This document shows positions 54,411-63,904 of a stretch of DNA of 64,000 nt, in pieces. The notes beneath the pieces were generated by a model, which did no database searches, was not told where the DNA came from, and saw only the letters and a program-made list of their open reading frames with translations. Origin of the DNA: Candidatus Competibacter denitrificans Run_A_D11 (GTDB lineage: Bacteria > Pseudomonadota > Gammaproteobacteria > Competibacterales > Competibacteraceae); the NCBI RefSeq assembly GCF_001051235.1, contig NZ_CBTJ020000057.1, positions 21,526 through 85,525 of the forward strand, read 5' to 3'. Made by a program: the position numbers and the translations under genes. The stretch's first letter is position 1. Each line of letters starts with the position of its first letter.

Positions 54411-57400
54411 ACCCGTCGCGCCGCTCCGAACGCCAGACCCAGCATCGCGTGATCGCGCTCTTTACCGACCCGTCGCGCCCGGACTGCCTCGGTTATGACT
54501 ACTTGGGTGATTGGCGCCAGCGCAGCAGCAACCGCCCTATCGAAACCGAGCTGCTGCGCGCCAACCTGCAACGGCGTGGCTATTCCGACGCCCACATTGC
54601 CGCGGCCTTGCAAAAGCTGCTAACGGCGGCGGACAGCACCGGCATCACCCTCTACCAGGCCAACCTGCGCACCTACCAACTGCTGCGCTACGGCGTCGAT
54701 GTGCAGATCGCCGCCGGCCAGCCCCACGACAAGGTGCACCTGATCGACTGGGCCGTGCCGGGCAACAACCACTTCGCCCTGGCCGAGGAGGTGACGCTCA
54801 AAGGCGGTTACCCGCGCCGACCCGACATCGTGCTCTACGTGAACGGTCTGGCCATCGTCGTGCTGGAACTCAAGCGCAGCTCGGTGGAAGTGGCCGATGG
54901 GGTGCGCCAACTCATCACCAACCAGGAAGAACTCTTCAACAAGGGCTTCTTCAGCACGGTGCAACTGCTCCTGGCGGGTAGCGACTCGCAAGGACTGCGC
55001 TATGGCACCACCGGCACGCCGGAGTCGTTTTTCGTGGCCTGGAAAGACGAAGCGCCGCCCGCCGCCGGTGTCGCCCCCGACGTCGGCCACCTGCTCGACC
55101 GGCCGCTGGCGCAGGTGTGCAACAAGGCCCGGCTGCTCGATCTGCTCCGACACTTCATCATCTTCGATGCCGGTCAGAAAAAGGTGCCGCGTCAACACCA
55201 GTTCCAAGGCGTCAAGGCCACCCAGGAACGGATCGCCCAGCAGGAAGGCGGGGTGATCTGGCACACCCAGGGCAGCGGCAAGAGCATCTTGATGGTGTTG
55301 GTCGCCAAGTGGCTGCTGGAGCACGACCCGGAGGCCCGTATCCTGATCATCACCGACCGGGATGAGCTGGACCAGCAGATCGTTGGCGTCATGCGCAACG
55401 CCCGGGTCATCGGTGACAGCGCCCCATCACCGCGCATCACTTCCCGCGCCGAACTGATCGAGACGCTGGGGGCGACCACACCGCGCCTGCTGTGCGCGCT
55501 GATCCACAAGTTCGACACCACCGACCTCAAGGGCGAGCCGCCCCGGGTGCATGGCCGTTTTTATATCTTCGTCGATGAATGTCACCGCACCCAGGGCGGC
55601 GACATGAATCGGCAAATGAAGCGCTGGCTGGCAGGGGCGATCTTCATCGGCTTCACCGGTACGCCACTGCTACGCAAAGACAAGCAGATGACGCGGGATG
55701 TGTTCGGCACCTACATCCACACCTACAAATTCCACCAGGCGGTAGCCGACAAGGTGGTGCTGGATCTGAAGTACGAGGCCCGGGACGTACCCCAACGGCT
55801 GGGTTCCCGCGCCGCCATCGACCTGTGGTTCGAGCAGAAGACCAAAAACCTCAACAATTTTCAGAAGGCGCTGGTTCGCAAAACCTGGGCAACTTTGGAA
55901 CATCTGATGAGTGCGGCGGAGCGCAAGCAGCGCATTATCGCCGACATCATTCAGGACTTCGCGCTGAAGCCTCGGCTCAACAACGACCGGGGCACGGCGC
56001 TTCTGGTGGCGGCATCGATCTACGACGCCTGTCATTATTTCCGCCTATTCCAGAACACCGCGTTCGGCCCGTATTGCGGCATCGTCACCTCCTTTGAACC
56101 GAACCACAACGCCATCTCCAGAGAACCGCCCAACAGCGACGAGCGCTACAAGTTCGACACCTATACCCGGCATGTCCTAGGCAAGGGCCAGACCACCACG
56201 GAGTACGAGCACGAGGTCAAGCGTCGTTTCAAGGACGAGCCGGCCAACCTGAAACTGTTGATCGTGGTCAGCAAGCTGCTGACCGGCTTCGATGCGCCCA
56301 GTTGCACCTACATTTACCTGGACAACGAGTTGCGCGACCACAATCTGTTCCAGGCCATTTGCCGCACCAACCGGCTGGACGGCGACGACAAGGATTACGG
56401 CCACATCGTCGATTACAAGGAACTGTTCGGGGACGTGCAGCAGGCCATCGCCGTGTATAGCTCCGATGAACTGGACATCGACGCGGGCAGCGGCGGCGAA
56501 AACAACGTCCATCTCAAGAACTGGCTGGTCGAAGGCAAGAAGCAACTGGACGAGGCCCGCCAAGCCTTGTATTACCTGTGCGAGCCGGTGCCTCAGCCCA
56601 AAGCAATGGAGCAGTACCTGCGTTACTTCTGCGGTGACGCGGCCAACCCGAATGCGCTGAATGAAACCGAGCCGCTGCGGGTGTCGTTCTACAAGGCTGT
56701 GGCGCTCTTTACCCGGGCTTATGCCGACCTGGCCCAGAATCTCAGCGAGGCTGGCTACCATGATGCCGAGGTGACGGCCCTGCAACAGGAAGCAGCGTTT
56801 TACACAGAACTCCGCGCCGCGATCAAAAAACACTCCGGTGAGGAGCTGGACATCAAACCCTACGAGGCGGACATGCGCCACCTCATCAACACCTACATTC
56901 AGGCCGATACCGCGACGGCACTGGGGGAACTGGGCGAGTTGTCGCTGACCGAGCTGATCATCGAAACCGGCATCCACGATGCCATTGCCCGCAAGCTGAA
57001 TGAAAAGGGCCAGCTCACCAGGAATGCGGTCGCCGAAGGCATCATCAACAACGTCCGCAAGACCATCATCCGCGATCAGCTCACCGATCCGAAGTTTTAC
57101 GATCAGATGTCCAAGCTCTTGGACGACCTAATCCAGCAGAGCAGGGACGATGCCGATGCCTACGAGGAATTTCTCAAGAAAGCCGAAGCACTGGTGCGCC
57201 AACTGGCCGCGAAGCAGCCCCAGGCTGGCGTACCGGCGGTGCTGCACGGGAACCGCGAGGCCACCGTCCTCTTCAACAACCTGGCCACCATTCCCTGTGA
57301 ACACTTCCAGTGCCCCGCTGATGAGGACAGCAAGGCGGAACTGGCCTTGCAAATCGACCGAACCCTCCGCGAACAGGCCCCGGCGGGCTGGCAGGACGAT

Positions 57401-57517
57401 GCCGACGGCCCCCGGGGTGCCCAGGTACTGAACGCGCTGTTCCCGCTGTTCAACCGGGATCGCACCGCCACCCAGGCTATGTTCGAGATCGTCAAGAACC
57501 AGCAGGGCTATCCATGA
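54407..57517 (+). CDS. hsdR: Type I restriction endonuclease subunit HsdR
   Basis: A 1036-residue nuclease/translocase. The N-terminal nuclease domain contains [23 protein letters not shown]. The helicase has Walker [30 protein letters not shown], Walker [12 protein letters not shown] and FIGFTGTPL, with a later ICRTNRLDG arginine-finger motif. ATG 54407 overlaps the preceding gene stop (ATGA). It needs HsdM and HsdS to find its site, so its activity depends on whether the broken hsdS still works. Confidence 0.96.
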   Translation: MNPSRRSERQTQHRVIALFTDPSRPDCLGYDYLGDWRQRSSNRPIETELLRANLQRRGYSDAHIAAALQKLLTAADSTGITLYQANLRTYQLLRYGVDVQIAAGQPHDKVHLIDWAVPGNNHFALAEEVTLKGGYPRRPDIVLYVNGLAIVVLELKRSSVEVADGVRQLITNQEELFNKGFFSTVQLLLAGSDSQGLRYGTTGTPESFFVAWKDEAPPAAGVAPDVGHLLDRPLAQVCNKARLLDLLRHFIIFDAGQKKVPRQHQFQGVKATQERIAQQEGGVIWHTQGSGKSILMVLVAKWLLEHDPEARILIITDRDELDQQIVGVMRNARVIGDSAPSPRITSRAELIETLGATTPRLLCALIHKFDTTDLKGEPPRVHGRFYIFVDECHRTQGGDMNRQMKRWLAGAIFIGFTGTPLLRKDKQMTRDVFGTYIHTYKFHQAVADKVVLDLKYEARDVPQRLGSRAAIDLWFEQKTKNLNNFQKALVRKTWATLEHLMSAAERKQRIIADIIQDFALKPRLNNDRGTALLVAASIYDACHYFRLFQNTAFGPYCGIVTSFEPNHNAISREPPNSDERYKFDTYTRHVLGKGQTTTEYEHEVKRRFKDEPANLKLLIVVSKLLTGFDAPSCTYIYLDNELRDHNLFQAICRTNRLDGDDKDYGHIVDYKELFGDVQQAIAVYSSDELDIDAGSGGENNVHLKNWLVEGKKQLDEARQALYYLCEPVPQPKAMEQYLRYFCGDAANPNALNETEPLRVSFYKAVALFTRAYADLAQNLSEAGYHDAEVTALQQEAAFYTELRAAIKKHSGEELDIKPYEADMRHLINTYIQADTATALGELGELSLTELIIETGIHDAIARKLNEKGQLTRNAVAEGIINNVRKTIIRDQLTDPKFYDQMSKLLDDLIQQSRDDADAYEEFLKKAEALVRQLAAKQPQAGVPAVLHGNREATVLFNNLATIPCEHFQCPADEDSKAELALQIDRTLREQAPAGWQDDADGPRGAQVLNALFPLFNRDRTATQAMFEIVKNQQGYP

Positions 57518-58236
57518 AGAAAAGCATCCAGTTGGGCGAACTGACCATCGAAATTACCCGCAAGGCGGTCAAGCATGTGCATCTGTCAGTCCATCCGCCG
57601 ATGGGACACGTCACCCTGGTGGTGCCGACCCACACCCGCCTGGACGTCGCCCGCGCCTACGCCATCTCCAAACTCGGCTGGATTCGCAACCAGCAGACCA
57701 AGCTCCAAGCCCAGGCCCGCGAAACACCCCGCCAGTTTATCGAGCGGGAAAGTCATGACTTGTGGGGCCGGCGCTATCTCCTCTCGGTGCTGGAGCAGGA
57801 GACGAAGCCCGGCGTGAAGCTGGATCACCGGCGCATCACGCTGATCGTCCGCCCGGGTAGCTCGCGGGAGAAGCGCGCGGCTGTGATGCACCACTGGCAT
57901 CGGGCGCTGCTGCATCAGACGATGCCCGCGCTGATCCAAAAGTGGCAGCTCGTTCTGGGTGTGACGGTCAACGGCTACTTCCTGCAACGCATGAAGACCC
58001 GGTGGGGTAGTTGCAATTACCGATCTGGCACGATCCGCCTGAACACCGAACTGGTCAAGAAACCGAAGGACCTGCTGGAGTATGTGGTGGTGCATGAAAT
58101 GCTGCACCTGATCGAACCGACCCATAACCCGCGTTTCATTGCGCTGCTGGATACCCACTATCCAAACTGGCGGGAGGCAAGGGCGGAATTGAATGCGCTG
58201 CCGTTGGCAGCGGAATCGTGGGGCGGGCCGGGTTGA
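57514..58236 (+). CDS. YgjP-like (DUF45) metallopeptidase
   Basis: A 240-residue protein of the DUF45/YgjP family. The zinc site HExxH is in [18 protein letters not shown], preceded by [25 protein letters not shown], both hallmark regions. It starts inside the hsdR stop (ATGA) and closes the type I operon, a common arrangement. A protease role is presumed from the motif. Confidence 0.93.
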   Translation: MKKSIQLGELTIEITRKAVKHVHLSVHPPMGHVTLVVPTHTRLDVARAYAISKLGWIRNQQTKLQAQARETPRQFIERESHDLWGRRYLLSVLEQETKPGVKLDHRRITLIVRPGSSREKRAAVMHHWHRALLHQTMPALIQKWQLVLGVTVNGYFLQRMKTRWGSCNYRSGTIRLNTELVKKPKDLLEYVVVHEMLHLIEPTHNPRFIALLDTHYPNWREARAELNALPLAAESWGGPG

Positions 58237-58523
58237 AATGCGACTGACCATTGCCAAGCGGATAGTCGGTCGGTCGTGGTTATAGCGAGTCTCCAGAAGA
58301 CTGATCCGATCAAAAGGACGTGGAAAGCAGGAATGTCCGCTACGCTTTAACGGTACCGGTTGGCGGGCTGCTGTCACAACTGCCACTGCATCCTTTGCAT
58401 CGTTCTCGTCCTGACAAAAGGCTTGAGTGCGTTGCCTGTCGCCTGCCCTCGTCCCCTACCCTCGTCCCCTACCCCGCGTCCATGTCACTCGAACTGGATT
58501 GATACCGAGCGGGGTTGTTCACG

Positions 58524-59387
58524 CTAACCTTTCAAGCGCAAGGTGGGACGAGTCCTATTTGGATTCGGGCTGGATTCAGCCAGCGCTTGGGATTTCGCGC
58601 CTATCCCATCCGCCGCTTTCACTGGGGTGGGGGTGGGGGTGGGCGTAGGGGTGGGCGTGGTCGTTCCTTGGGGTGGGGAAGGTGGCGCCGGGGCGGTAGA
58701 CTCCACGGCAGGTTTTGGCTTCTTCTCAAATACCTGAAGCGCAGGATGCTTGAGGAGGATCTCGCCGTCTTTGATCCGATCCAAGGAGCCGCTTAAGGCG
58801 GCCACCCACTGCGGATAACTCTGGGCGGCCTGCTCCAGCTTGCGCCAGACCTTGGTCGCTAAGATAGCACTGACCACCCCCTCCCCGGTCTGGATGCCGA
58901 TTTTCAAGCCCGATTGAACGGGTAAGGGTTTTGGCAATTCTGAAAATTTCACCGTCAGTTCCAGTCGGCCAGGCACAAGATGATCCTCCGGTAATAGCGT
59001 ATCGTCAGAAGGGCGGCTAGACGCTAGGGCGCTCGCGGTTCCATGGGGCGATTGAGAGGTTGGGGCCGTCCTACCTGGAAGGCGAGCGCGAGCTACTTCA
59101 GCTTCCTCTGCGGTTACCACCCCCGCCGGTTGGCCCTGTAAATCGATCCGGACTGCGCCTTCTCTTAAAGATCGTTGATAGCGGACGTGATTACAATAGC
59201 GGCCCAAGAGTCGCTTGATCTCCGCACGGGTGAAGCCCTCCCCCAAGACCGCCAGCAGATCCTGATGAATCCCAATCTTGAGCGGACGCACCCGGTTCCA
59301 GTTGAAGCACTCTGGAAACCGGTCCGTTAATGAAATCGGCTCGCGCAGCACAGGAGACGCTTCGAGCGGTGGGGTGAGATCAGTCAT
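58524..59387 (-). CDS. ProQ/FinO-domain RNA-binding protein
   Basis: A 287-residue protein. The N-terminal third is a ProQ/FinO domain: DRFPECFNWNRVRPLKIGIHQDLLAVL, FTRAEIKRLLGRYCNHVRYQRSLREGAVRIDLQGQPAGVVTAEEAEVA. A middle domain of unknown type and a low-complexity Thr-Pro repeat tail (TPTPTPTPTP) follow. FinO-type proteins chaperone small RNAs and are frequent on plasmids. ATG 59387 has AAAGGT seven bases upstream; ATG 59435 would add 16 residues. It lies downstream of parA on the same strand. Confidence 0.88.
   Translation of the reverse strand: MTDLTPPLEASPVLREPISLTDRFPECFNWNRVRPLKIGIHQDLLAVLGEGFTRAEIKRLLGRYCNHVRYQRSLREGAVRIDLQGQPAGVVTAEEAEVARARLPGRTAPTSQSPHGTASALASSRPSDDTLLPEDHLVPGRLELTVKFSELPKPLPVQSGLKIGIQTGEGVVSAILATKVWRKLEQAAQSYPQWVAALSGSLDRIKDGEILLKHPALQVFEKKPKPAVESTAPAPPSPPQGTTTPTPTPTPTPTPVKAADGIGAKSQALAESSPNPNRTRPTLRLKG
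58624..58655 (+). repeat. G-run tract able to form a G-quadruplex
   Basis: Six runs of three to five G are separated by single T residues, except for one CGTA gap. The tract is the complement of the Thr-Pro repeat codons of the ProQ-domain gene, so the G-rich strand is the template for transcription. Confidence 0.7.
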
Positions 59388-59459
59388 CGTATCGACCTTT
59401 GAAGTTGCACCATGATAGATTTCATCTCGTTTCAAACCTTTTCTCCTTCCCTGGTCCCT

Positions 59460-60065
59460 TCAAAGATCCCGCAACCAATCAAACAACTCCCGAATTTCGT
59501 AAGCCGCCTTACCTCCAGGTTCGTATTCCACAACGCCTAAACCATTAATCCCTGCATGTTGAAACGCTGCCCGATGCCCTAAGGCGATTGGCGCTACCGT
59601 GGCACCATAATTTGAAATTATCTCCCGAGCCTCTTCAGTGTCCGGTCCTCGAGAGGGCACTGCATTCAGAACCACGACAGCTTCTCGCTGCCCCATACGA
59701 ACCAAATCAAGCGTAGCGCTTAGCGTATCCAGATCAAAGATCGCGGCTCGGCTTGGTACGAGTACGATATCAGCGACTTTTACCGCAGCCATTGTTGTAT
59801 TGCTGATCGCTGGCGGAGTATCAATGAAAACCCATGCAGATGAACTCGCTTGCTTGAGGACATGAGGCAAGCGCGCCGCTTGCGCGGAAATGATTGTAGG
59901 AAATGCGGTTTGACGCCTGTCGCCCCAGTTCGAGGCAGTGGCTTGCGGATCAATGTCGATGATGGTTCCTGCCTCTCCAGCCGCCAAGGCAGCGACAGCT
60001 AAATTAACGGCCACCGTCGTCTTGCCGGCCCCACCTTTTTGCGAAACAATGCTTACGATCCGCAT
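59460..60065 (-). CDS. parA: ParA-family partition ATPase
   Basis: A 201-residue protein with the deviant Walker A SQKGGAGKTTVAVNLA at the N terminus, Walker A' region TIIDIDPQATASNWGD, and Walker B VFIDTPPA. Short ParA of the plasmid/ICE type, without the N-terminal DNA-binding extension. It drives movement of ParB-bound DNA over the nucleoid. It is divergent from parB with twin palindromes between them. Confidence 0.94.
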   Translation of the reverse strand: MRIVSIVSQKGGAGKTTVAVNLAVAALAAGEAGTIIDIDPQATASNWGDRRQTAFPTIISAQAARLPHVLKQASSSAWVFIDTPPAISNTTMAAVKVADIVLVPSRAAIFDLDTLSATLDLVRMGQREAVVVLNAVPSRGPDTEEAREIISNYGATVAPIALGHRAAFQHAGINGLGVVEYEPGGKAAYEIRELFDWLRDL

Positions 60066-60106
60066 CTCGTTATCATGTTGTAGGCTGGAAACCGCTCAAT
60101 GACCGA

Positions 60107-60193
60107 GTTTACACATGTAAATTTCGGTTAAGAATCGAACAAGCCCGATGGCTCGAAGAAATGAGCTACTTGTTAGAGTTTACATGTGTAAAC
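60107..60193. promoter_or_regulatory. Twin palindromes between parA and parB
   Basis: TTTACACATGTAAA (60108-60121) and TTTACATGTGTAAA (60179-60192) are exact reverse complements, 57 bp apart. Each is itself nearly symmetric (TTTACA-N2-TGTAAA); the second extends to 16 bp as GTTTACATGTGTAAAC. They are likely operators for both par promoters or centromere (parS-like) sites. Confidence 0.75.
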
Positions 60194-60231
60194 CATAACC
60201 TAGCGAGCCATCACTTATAAGGCATTATATC

Positions 60232-61107
60232 ATGGCTAAACGTGTTTCCCTGGCAACAGCCGTCAAGCTCCAAAATCCAGGCCAGTGTTTGCTAGCACAG
60301 GTGGAAAACTGGGAATCGGTAGGCGAAATGCAAATGCTTCCCTTAGCCATGATCGATCCCAGCCCTTACCAGCCAAGAGAAGTCTACAGCGATGAAGCGC
60401 TCGATGGGTTAGCGGCAAGCATTAAAGAAACAGGACTTATACAACCCATCATAGTGCGACCGAAAGATAATCAGCGTTATGAGCTGGTGGCCGGTCATCG
60501 GCGGTGGTTGGCAACAGCTCGCACTGAAAAGACCACGATCGCGGCCATAGTGCGCCCGCTTGATAACCGCGAGGCCGCCACGATCTCCCTGATGGAAAAT
60601 TTACAGCGGGAGGATCTAGATCCAGTCGATACAGCTAAAGGACTGCAACGGATGCTTGATGAGTTTAAGCTAACACAGCAGGATTTGGCAGCACTTTTAA
60701 GCCGCTCCAAAGCAGACATTACGCTGACATTGGGTTTATTGAAGCTTCTTCCGGAAATCCAAGCGTATATCAAACAGGGAAAACTAACCGCTGGTCATGG
60801 TCGACTGCTCTATCGACTGTCGCATGAGAAGCAGCGTGCGCTAGCAGAAATGGCGATGGCCAAAGCCTGGACGGTGCGTACGCTTGAGCGGGTAATCGCA
60901 CAACAAAAAACCGCTTCAACACCGAAAGCAGACCGAGATAATAATGTCGTCCGACTGGAAACTTTACTTCAGACTCACTTCGCTGTTCCGGTGAGGATTC
61001 GTGCAAATCCAAAGGGAGCGGGATTTATTACGTTTCGGTATCACTCGCTAGAAGAATGCGAGGCCATTCTTAACCGCTTTGGATTACCACCGGATCAGTA
61101 TCAATAG
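60232..61107 (+). CDS. parB: ParB/RepB-family partition protein
   Basis: A 291-residue protein. The N-terminal ParB/sulfiredoxin-like domain has MIDPSPYQPREVYSDEALDGLAASIKETGLIQPIIVRP, YELVAGHRRWLA and the CTP-binding-type AATISLMENLQREDLDPVDTAKGL. The helix-turn-helix is LTQQDLAALLSRSKADITLTLGLLKL. A C-terminal dimerisation part follows. It pairs with the divergent parA; the block looks like plasmid or integrative-element backbone. Confidence 0.94.
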   Translation: MAKRVSLATAVKLQNPGQCLLAQVENWESVGEMQMLPLAMIDPSPYQPREVYSDEALDGLAASIKETGLIQPIIVRPKDNQRYELVAGHRRWLATARTEKTTIAAIVRPLDNREAATISLMENLQREDLDPVDTAKGLQRMLDEFKLTQQDLAALLSRSKADITLTLGLLKLLPEIQAYIKQGKLTAGHGRLLYRLSHEKQRALAEMAMAKAWTVRTLERVIAQQKTASTPKADRDNNVVRLETLLQTHFAVPVRIRANPKGAGFITFRYHSLEECEAILNRFGLPPDQYQ

Positions 61108-61270
61108 CCTAAGCTCGACTTTCCCTCTTAGGCGGCATAGCAGAGTAGCTCTGTCAGGCGTTGTAGGACGGGGGATCACCCGGCCTGCACAAGCCAGTGG
61201 CGCGGAAGGTTAGGGAAATCCCACCTTTCGGGTGTCACCCGCACCCTGGCCCGCGCGAGGGGCATCGCCC

Positions 61271-61447
61271 CTAAGCCATGGCCTTTGCAATGGGTAGAGT
61301 CCGGCGTGCCCTGCCCATAAGGTTCGATATCGCAGCTGTTGCCGGTAGTTCGGGCATTGATTGCGGTGGCCTACGCCGCTCGTCTGGGGTTTGGTGCACG
61401 GTGATAGGCTGAATTTCATACTCGTCAAAGGGTGCTGGTTTGCGCAT
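61271..61447 (-). CDS. Small hypothetical protein
   Basis: A 58-codon frame (MRKPAPFDEYEIQPITVHQTPDERRRPP, then PELPATAAI) with GGAAG about seven bases upstream. It follows the next small gene on the same strand by 38 bp. No family recognised; coding is plausible but unproven. Confidence 0.35.
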   Translation of the reverse strand: MRKPAPFDEYEIQPITVHQTPDERRRPPQSMPELPATAAISNLMGRARRTLPIAKAMA

Positions 61448-61485
61448 GACAAACTTCCGTTCAAATAGTGTAAGGAAGAAGGCGC

Positions 61486-61707
61486 TTACGTGCCTTCACC
61501 CTGGCTGACCGTGTGAGGTTCGTAGGGCATCACGAAGCAACGGCCCGCGCCAATCGGTATGGAATCCAGGCTTATGCGGTAGCCCTTGCCGCTCTGGGTC
61601 GGCCAGAGCGCTCCCAGGTGCGTCCAAGGTGAACCAGCACGTTCCGGTGCAAACCAGACGATGAAGGCGGGCGCTTTGGTGACTGGAATGGACGTTTTCT
61701 TGGCCAT
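61486..61707 (-). CDS. Small conserved-type hypothetical protein of plasmid/ICE regions
   Basis: A 73-residue protein. AGGAG seven bases upstream of ATG 61707 is strong. The pattern FIVWFAPERAGSPWTHLGALWP, GKGYRISLDSIPIG resembles short proteins often carried near partition genes of integrative elements. Function unknown. Confidence 0.55.
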   Translation of the reverse strand: MAKKTSIPVTKAPAFIVWFAPERAGSPWTHLGALWPTQSGKGYRISLDSIPIGAGRCFVMPYEPHTVSQGEGT

Positions 61708-61995
61708 GAAACGTCTCCTGATTCCTAACCGAGAGGCCGTGACCCTCGCGGCCTTTCTGGCAGCACCCAAAGATCGCTATCAGACGGCGGCGGCACCCCA
61801 AAGGCCGAAGCACAGAGGTGGCCTGTTGCGGTGGGCGGTGGTGGGCTTACGGTCTGCCGATAAGAAAGGACGGGGATGCGAGATCAATCCGGTTTGGAAT
61901 CAGGAGTCTGATGTGGTGAGACACGAGGGAATCGACGCGATCAGAGCGGGCCGCATAGCAAAGGGGACAAGGCAGGTTGCCGCATACCGGGCCAG
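61708..61995. other. Region without a recognised gene
   Basis: About 290 bp between the small genes and the ancestral end of fic. Open frames here lack family features. Confidence 0.35.
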
Positions 61996-62076
61996 CTACA
62001 ACGGTTTATCGTCGCCCATACTCTCCACGAGAGAGTAACGAGTGCTACGCCCGCCAGCGTCGTCTTTTTTCAGGAT

Positions 62077-62193
62077 TAGGAGTTACGCAGTTGAAATTCT
62101 AAGTGATTGATTAATAGAAGATTTCGGCTGTCTGCCACACAAGTCGATTTCTTTTAAAATCAGAGCGTTAGAGATCCAACTGCGTAACTCCTA
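62077..62193 (-). mobile_element. MITE copy 2 (117 bp) in fic
   Basis: Same 17-bp terminal repeats and length as copy 1, with a 5-bp direct repeat AGGAT (62072-62076, 62194-62198). It differs from copy 1 at only a few internal bases. It lies inside the 3' end of the fic gene. Confidence 0.95.
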
Positions 62194-63254
62194 AGGATAT
62201 GTTTTTTAATAAGGTCTTCAATATCACGACTGGCGGTGTCTTGTGAGCATTTGGCTATTTTCGCCCATTTGGATGAGGTGAGCTTCCCCTCAAAACCGTC
62301 CATGAGCCGATTGAGGATAGCGCGTTGACGGGCGTTGAAGGCTTCTCCCGAATGCTGTTTCCAGAAGCGAGCTTTTCTAAGCACCTCTTTTAAAACAGTC
62401 TCCGCACCCACGAAAGCGCGTTCCAGACAACCGAGAAACCACTCAAGATAGCCCGTAATCTCCAGATCGCCTTTTTGCGCCCTCTCCAGGGCGTCATAGT
62501 ACTTTCCGCGTTCTTTGCGGATTTGCGCTGACATGCTGTAAAAACGCGACCCGCTTTCTTCGGATCGCGCCAACATCATATCGATGATGGCGCGGCCTAT
62601 ACGTCCGTTGCCGTCCTCAAGCGGATGAAGGGTCACAAACCAAAGATGAGCGATAGCCGCCCGCAACACCGGGTCAACCCGGCTGTCAATGGTTTTGTCT
62701 TCAATCCATTCGAGAAAGGTCGCCATTTCGACCTCAAGCCGTGTCGCCTCCGGCGCTTCAAAATGGGTGCGCTCGCGCCCTATAGGGCCGGAAACTACGC
62801 GTATCGGGCCGGATTCTTCCGTGCGCCATCTGCCCACGGTAATCTGGTACAACCCGCTATAGCCAGTTGGAAAAAACGCCGCGTGCCAGCCACACAGCCT
62901 TTTAGCGGTCAGTGGTTGTCTGTAGTTCTGCGTGGCGTCGAGGATCATATCAACGATCCCTTCAATACGCCGGTCTTCCGGTTTCAAGGCTCCGATATCT
63001 ATACCGAGGCGACGGGCAAGAGAAGACCGTACCTGTTCGCGATCCAGGATTTCGCCCTCGATCTCGCTGGACTTGATCACCTCTTCGGTTAACGTCTTCA
63101 GAATGGCCTCTTCACGTAATGTGATGCCTAGCCCCTCAAGAGTACCCAGTATTCGGCCTTGCCGATGACGTACCGCCGCCACCTGGGCTGCAAGGCGTTT
63201 TTCATCCCACCGGAAGTGAGGCCAATCCGGTAACTCATGAATATAGGTGGTCAT
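62160..63254 (-). CDS. fic: Fic-family protein with MITE-replaced C terminus
   Basis: A 364-residue Fic protein. The Fic motif is HPLEDGNGRIGRAIIDMML (near residue 215), with the N-terminal EIEGEILDREQVRSSLARRLG, SGLYQITVGRWR and a C-terminal winged-helix part. EIEGE may relate to the (S/T)xxxE(G/N) inhibitory helix, here SSEIEGE. Family members transfer AMP or other groups to target proteins. The last nine residues (SYAVGSLTL) and the stop are read from the MITE. Removing the MITE and one AGGAT repeat gives ILKKDDAGGRSTRYSLVES and a stop at 61996, a 378-residue ancestor. Confidence 0.93.
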   Translation of the reverse strand: MTTYIHELPDWPHFRWDEKRLAAQVAAVRHRQGRILGTLEGLGITLREEAILKTLTEEVIKSSEIEGEILDREQVRSSLARRLGIDIGALKPEDRRIEGIVDMILDATQNYRQPLTAKRLCGWHAAFFPTGYSGLYQITVGRWRTEESGPIRVVSGPIGRERTHFEAPEATRLEVEMATFLEWIEDKTIDSRVDPVLRAAIAHLWFVTLHPLEDGNGRIGRAIIDMMLARSEESGSRFYSMSAQIRKERGKYYDALERAQKGDLEITGYLEWFLGCLERAFVGAETVLKEVLRKARFWKQHSGEAFNARQRAILNRLMDGFEGKLTSSKWAKIAKCSQDTASRDIEDLIKKHILRSYAVGSLTL

Positions 63255-63378
63255 AATCTCCGCATCCCGTGCGGAGATTATAGCCTCTTTTCTCCGCAGA
63301 AGAAGCTAAAGTATTAAGAATACAAGATTTATGACAGAATTATGCCTTTCATTTAGAAATGATCTTCCTAGGAAGAAA

Positions 63379-63579
63379 TCAGCTACTACCCCATCTACTG
63401 TAGAAACGACTTTCAAAAGCCACCCGGCAACGGTTTGGCGACTCCTTCAACGTCTCAATTTTGTCATGAATGGCAAAATACCAACGCGCCGCGTTTTCAA
63501 GAGAAGCCTGTGCGACATAGAGATAGAGGTCCTCGATCTCTTTTGCCGCTTCCGGGGCAATCTCAACCTTGTGCAGCAT
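63379..63579 (-). pseudogene. Short ParE/RelE-type toxin, probably truncated
   Basis: The frame has the ParE N terminus (LHKVEIAPEAAKEIEDLYLYVAQASLENAARWYFAIHDKIETLKESPNRCRVAFES) but ends at 66 residues. ParE toxins are usually about 90-100 and have a strand-rich C terminus that is missing here. The sequence after it shows no continuation in another frame that I can recognise. It overlaps the antitoxin gene by 17 bp. Confidence 0.65.
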
Positions 63580-63856
63580 CGCGCGTCAAACCATGCCTTT
63601 TCTCGAACTCATCGAAGAAATGATCCATCGGAATCGCTTCGCCTTCGTCGTGCTCTTTGGCGGCACGGGCAATTTTTTCGAGCGTCCCGTTAAGTTCAAC
63701 CATCTCTTCATAAGCCTTGGCGGACTGGATGACCAGTTCGGCCTTGCCGTTCGCGGTCAGAATTTCAGGCTTTCCGGTCTCCTTCAGGCGCTTGATGTGC
63801 TCGGCGGGCTTGCGGCTAAAGTCCGAAACCGGGTGTATAGCATCCATCGTAAACAT
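63563..63856 (-). CDS. Phd/YefM-type antitoxin
   Basis: A 97-residue antitoxin. The N terminus MDAIHPVSDFSRKPAEHIKRLKETGKPEILTANGKAELVIQSAKAYEEMVE is the Phd/YefM DNA-binding fold; the tail is acidic. AGGAG upstream supports ATG 63856. It precedes the ParE-like toxin remnant and may now be unpaired. Confidence 0.88.
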   Translation of the reverse strand: MFTMDAIHPVSDFSRKPAEHIKRLKETGKPEILTANGKAELVIQSAKAYEEMVELNGTLEKIARAAKEHDEGEAIPMDHFFDEFEKRHGLTRDAAQG

Positions 63857-63904
63857 GGCAGCACTTCTCCTGAAAATTAACAGATAGTTTTCGGCTTATA
63901 ATAA

